64,000 bases of DNA. Source: Branchiostoma lanceolatum. Lineage: Eukaryota; Chordata; Leptocardii; Amphioxiformes; Branchiostomatidae. The position numbers were made by a program, and so were the translations under genes. The stretch covers positions 13,567,029 through 13,631,028 of the forward strand of contig NC_089737.1 of the NCBI RefSeq assembly GCF_035083965.1. The letters run 5' to 3'. Under the pieces are notes generated by a model. That model searched no databases, had not been told where the DNA came from, and saw nothing but the letters and a program-made list of their open reading frames with translations. Of the stretch, positions 61,430 through 64,000 are shown one piece after another (positions within the stretch are counted from its first letter, which is position 1; every line of letters starts with the position of its first letter).

Positions 61430-63756
61430 TCACTTCAGGAGGTGATCCTCAGCGTCCAGCTCTTCGATTTGTGTTGAGTCTAGGTTCTCTATGTCGTCAT
61501 CTTTCTCATCGGGTTTGGCTTCGCTGGCGTCGGGAATGCTCGGGATCTCTTCCGAAATACCGTCAATCTTTTCCGGGTTGTCGTCGGTCTTCTCATCCTC
61601 TACAGGTGGCTTCGGAATCCAATCGCCATCTTCGGTGTCTTCGTTTGGGATGCAGACACTGGTGCCAGATAGAGATAGAGATAGAGAGAATGTATGAATG
61701 AATGAATGAACGAATGAATGAATGGTTTATTTAAGATGTAAAGAAAATCATTTTGACAGGTTTATGAGAGCAAAATTTGTTCCAGGACATCATATGATAT
61801 CCTTGTTCTGTTTCACCCTCAAGTTTATGGGCGCCACCATGTTGGTTTTTGACGTCATCGTCAGTCATCTTGTTTCGTCAATCCGGGTATTGAATGTCAC
61901 ATCTTTTTGCGTCCATACTCATCTATCCTATTGATCTGATAGACATCTATTTACTACATGAAAGCAATTCTACTTTCTCAATTTCAAGCTCTCTAGTTTG
62001 TAGATATATTCCATTTATGCTGCATGTCTAGTGTAACTTTTTATCTTCTGCAAAATGAAAAAAAGGACAAAATGTTTAATCTGCATGGCCTTACAGCTCT
62101 TTGCCGCAGTGAAGTCCGCCTTTGCAGCAGCCGCCAACCTCTTCTCTTGAGATCATCGACGGCAACTTCCACGGGGCTCCAGCATCATAGGGTGTCTCAC
62201 ATGGTTCGCCTTTCTCTTGGAACGGCTTGCAGCCTGGAAGGAAATAAACTGAGAGGAAGAACCATGCCGTGCAAATCTACAAAGACTACGTGTGTGTACT
62301 GCAGAGACCAAAGTACACGGGCAACCAGACAAAACACAGCTGGTTGTCCCTAAACCCAAGCGAGAGACCTTCAGAAGATCGACACTAGTAGACTACCGAG
62401 GACCCGATGTTTGGAACAGACTACCACCAGACAGAAGGGGGATGCAAGTTTAGTCATAATTGGGACCGGATTCGTTCCACGGTAACGCCACATAGCAGTG
62501 GTAAGGAGAAACAGTTAATATTACAAGAGAAAAGTAGCAGAGGGAATCCCGAAACATTGGTAGGTAAATATCTCTTTGCACATGAAAAGTTTTTAATTCT
62601 TGTGTCGTAAAGAATGGACCGTTCCCGTCGAACACTATATCGAACGTATATAACCACCTGTTCTATTTCGAACACCTCACAACCAAGCGGCGGCGGCCAT
62701 TTTGTCCGTCCATGGCTGTTTTTGACGGAGGTGTTTGAAATAGAACAGGGGCGGGGCTTATGGTATTCGCCTGGAACAGTCTATTTGAGTAACCTTGCAT
62801 CAAAAACACGTGGCGCCAAGCAGTAGACTGTATCGAGATTTGGATAAGGATTATCAGACAAGCAGACTCTGCGCAGATCTCATCCAACTCACCCCTGGAT
62901 CCACCATCCACATACCCACAGCACATGCCCCCCCTCTTGCAGTCAAGATCACTTTCGCAGGCAGTCCCCTCAGGCAAGATTGGGGGGCCAACTCCAGGTA
63001 CTCGACAATTCCCATCGATGGCGTGGTGCAAAGTGTCAGGAGGACACTGCTGCTTCTTGGCCATGGCGACTTCGCGGCACTGCCGGGTGGACGGGCCGGT
63101 AGGAATGCAGAACTGTCCTTCTTCGCAGTCTTCATTCAACGTGCATATCTGCAAGAGAACGCTTGTAGGTCTAGATATGTACACGTCAGGATAGAGATTG
63201 GGATCAGACAGAATCGCCTCTTCAAATGTAAGCTCATCTGTGTTGGTAGAATGCACTATTGTGCAATTTGAGCTTTGATCCAACACAAAGAATCTCCCTC
63301 CCTCTCTGAACCGTGACGGTGCTAGATTCCGTCTTCCCGCAACTTTTGTTTCGCTCCTGAAGTCATCACGTTTCCGGTTCCCCGAAGTTCAGGGCAGTGA
63401 ATCGGACGTCTGATGAAGGTCGGCGAGATCAACCGAAGATCACGATGAGTGTTTTCTTGGTGTTGGAACAAAGCTCAAATTGCACAGTAAAGATTCGCCT
63501 CTTCTACTGTTAGAGATCAGAGTCTCTGTACACAAAATTTTTTGTACATAAATGATCTAAAATGATATTTTACATTGTCCATGTCTTCTTCCCCAGTATT
63601 GCTGCTATCGTCTACAGCGACATCTTTCTTGACCCGCTGAAGGAGCTGGCTGAAGAAGTCAGGGAGTTCACGGCGAGGGCGGATAACTAATGCAAAGGTC
63701 GGTGCCAGCTGTAGTGTCAACAACACGACCGATACAAAAGCTACAACGCTCCTCAT
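61430..63756 (-). CDS. DKK3: Dickkopf-3-like secreted cysteine-rich protein
   Basis: Four minus-strand exons: 63756-63574, 63148-62893, 62233-62095, 61658-61430 (TGA). They encode 268 residues with consistent phases. The start has a clear signal peptide (MRSVVAFVSVVLLTLQLAPT FA) and a charged linker. The first cysteine-rich region has CTLNEDCEEGQFC. The second, colipase-like one has GTACESDLDCKRGGMCCGY, CKPFQEKGEPC, GGCCKGGLHC and ELVCIP. The order and spacing match the DKK3 branch of the Dickkopf family (secreted modulators around Wnt signalling), and the acidic C-terminal tail also resembles DKK3. An apparent TAA directly after GKEL is part of the exon 3 donor GTAAGG. Exon 4 uses the acceptor GGCACCAG after a CTCTAT tract. 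Orthology to DKK3 is by pattern, not by alignment, and human DKK3 is longer. Confidence 0.8.
63256..63487. mobile_element. Small inverted-repeat element in DKK3-like intron 1
   Basis: TGTGCAATTTGAGCTTTG at 63258 is repeated inverted as CAAAGCTCAAATTGCACA at 63470, with further pairing of ATCCAACAC and TGTTGGAA. Arms are about 27 bases. Similar words AGA(A/T)TCGCCTCTTC lie outside both ends. Confidence 0.5.
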
Positions 63757-64000
63757 TTTTAAGGCTGATTTTGTCGTCTTCTTTGACCATAAATGCCAGC
63801 CAAATTGTGGTAGGAAAGTCTGGTTCGACTAGCAGCCTTCTGGGAGAAAAATCAGGTGGTTTTGCCGGACTTTTTCCCGTTTATATCCCGTGTGGTCGGG
63901 AACAACCACCATATACACAAAAATGGTTGACTGAAAAGCCTCAGAACAAGTTTGACAACTTTTCTAAATGCCAAAGCGAAAGGTGGGGTACGTTTGAAAC
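63757..64000. other. Upstream region of the DKK3-like gene
   Basis: Presumed 5'UTR and promoter; no clear TATA box or other motif could be assigned. No coding content seen. Confidence 0.4.

Noticed and set aside
62095-62233. DKK3-like protein ending at the TAA after GKEL
   Set aside because: The TAA lies inside a GTAAGG donor. Splicing to 61658 restores the CIP cysteine expected in the family and an acidic tail.
62795-63271. 158-codon plus-strand open frame
   Set aside because: Antisense to exon 2 of the DKK3-like gene, which has a signal peptide, cysteine pattern and splice sites. The plus frame has none.
63149-63286. Upstream extension of DKK3-like exon 2 (LDQSSNCTIVHSTN and following codons)
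   Set aside because: A strong acceptor (GTTCTCTTGCAG) directly before ATATGCACG joins in phase 0 with exon 1. The upstream stretch overlaps a small inverted-repeat element.

Overview
The window reads as nuclear DNA of an invertebrate chordate, most probably an amphioxus (Branchiostoma-like). The genes have many short exons with GT-AG introns. The gene set (PRDM4, mitochondrial SSBP1, CMP-sialic acid synthetase, a Dickkopf-3-like protein) is deuterostome or chordate in character. The introns are full of tRNA-derived SINEs, short foldback (MITE-like) elements and simple repeats. Nothing prokaryotic was seen. The species is inferred from gene content, not proven. All gene models were built by hand from reading frame, intron phase and splice consensus; no alignment or expression data were available.

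Layout: (1) 375-6842 (+): a Ser/Thr-type protein kinase, 5' end off the window, with a 388-bp foldback element carrying a 6-bp target duplication in one intron. (2) 6843-10923: intergenic, repeats only. (3) 10924-13179 (-): complete SSBP1 in six exons, head to head with (4) 14844-22475 (+): PRDM4, eleven coding exons with N-terminal region, zinc knuckle, PR/SET domain and seven zinc fingers. (5) 24463-35268 (+): CMAS copy A, twelve exons, with two further candidate terminal exons at 37615 and 40476. (6) 42711-54573 (-): CMAS copy B, tail to tail with copy A; exons 3 to 11 have exactly the same lengths in both copies. (7) 56835-59513 (-): a small secreted cysteine-rich protein of unrecognised family with two related modules. 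(8) 61430-63756 (-): a secreted Dickkopf-3-like protein.

The most unusual feature is in CMAS copy B. The last 45 bases around the 3' boundary of exon 5, including its 5' splice site, are tandemly repeated, giving about ten consecutive candidate donors. Seven of them can be reached in frame, so donor choice or allele length could add 15-residue blocks to the enzyme. Copy A instead shows three candidate terminal exons that all accept the same phase and begin with ATTCT. Partial exon copies that keep one splice site also recur in PRDM4 and CMAS-B.

Functional links: the two CMAS genes would supply activated sialic acid (CMP-Neu5Ac), and the two genes at the right end encode secreted proteins. 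SSBP1 and PRDM4 probably share a bidirectional promoter. I see no single operon-like system across the window.
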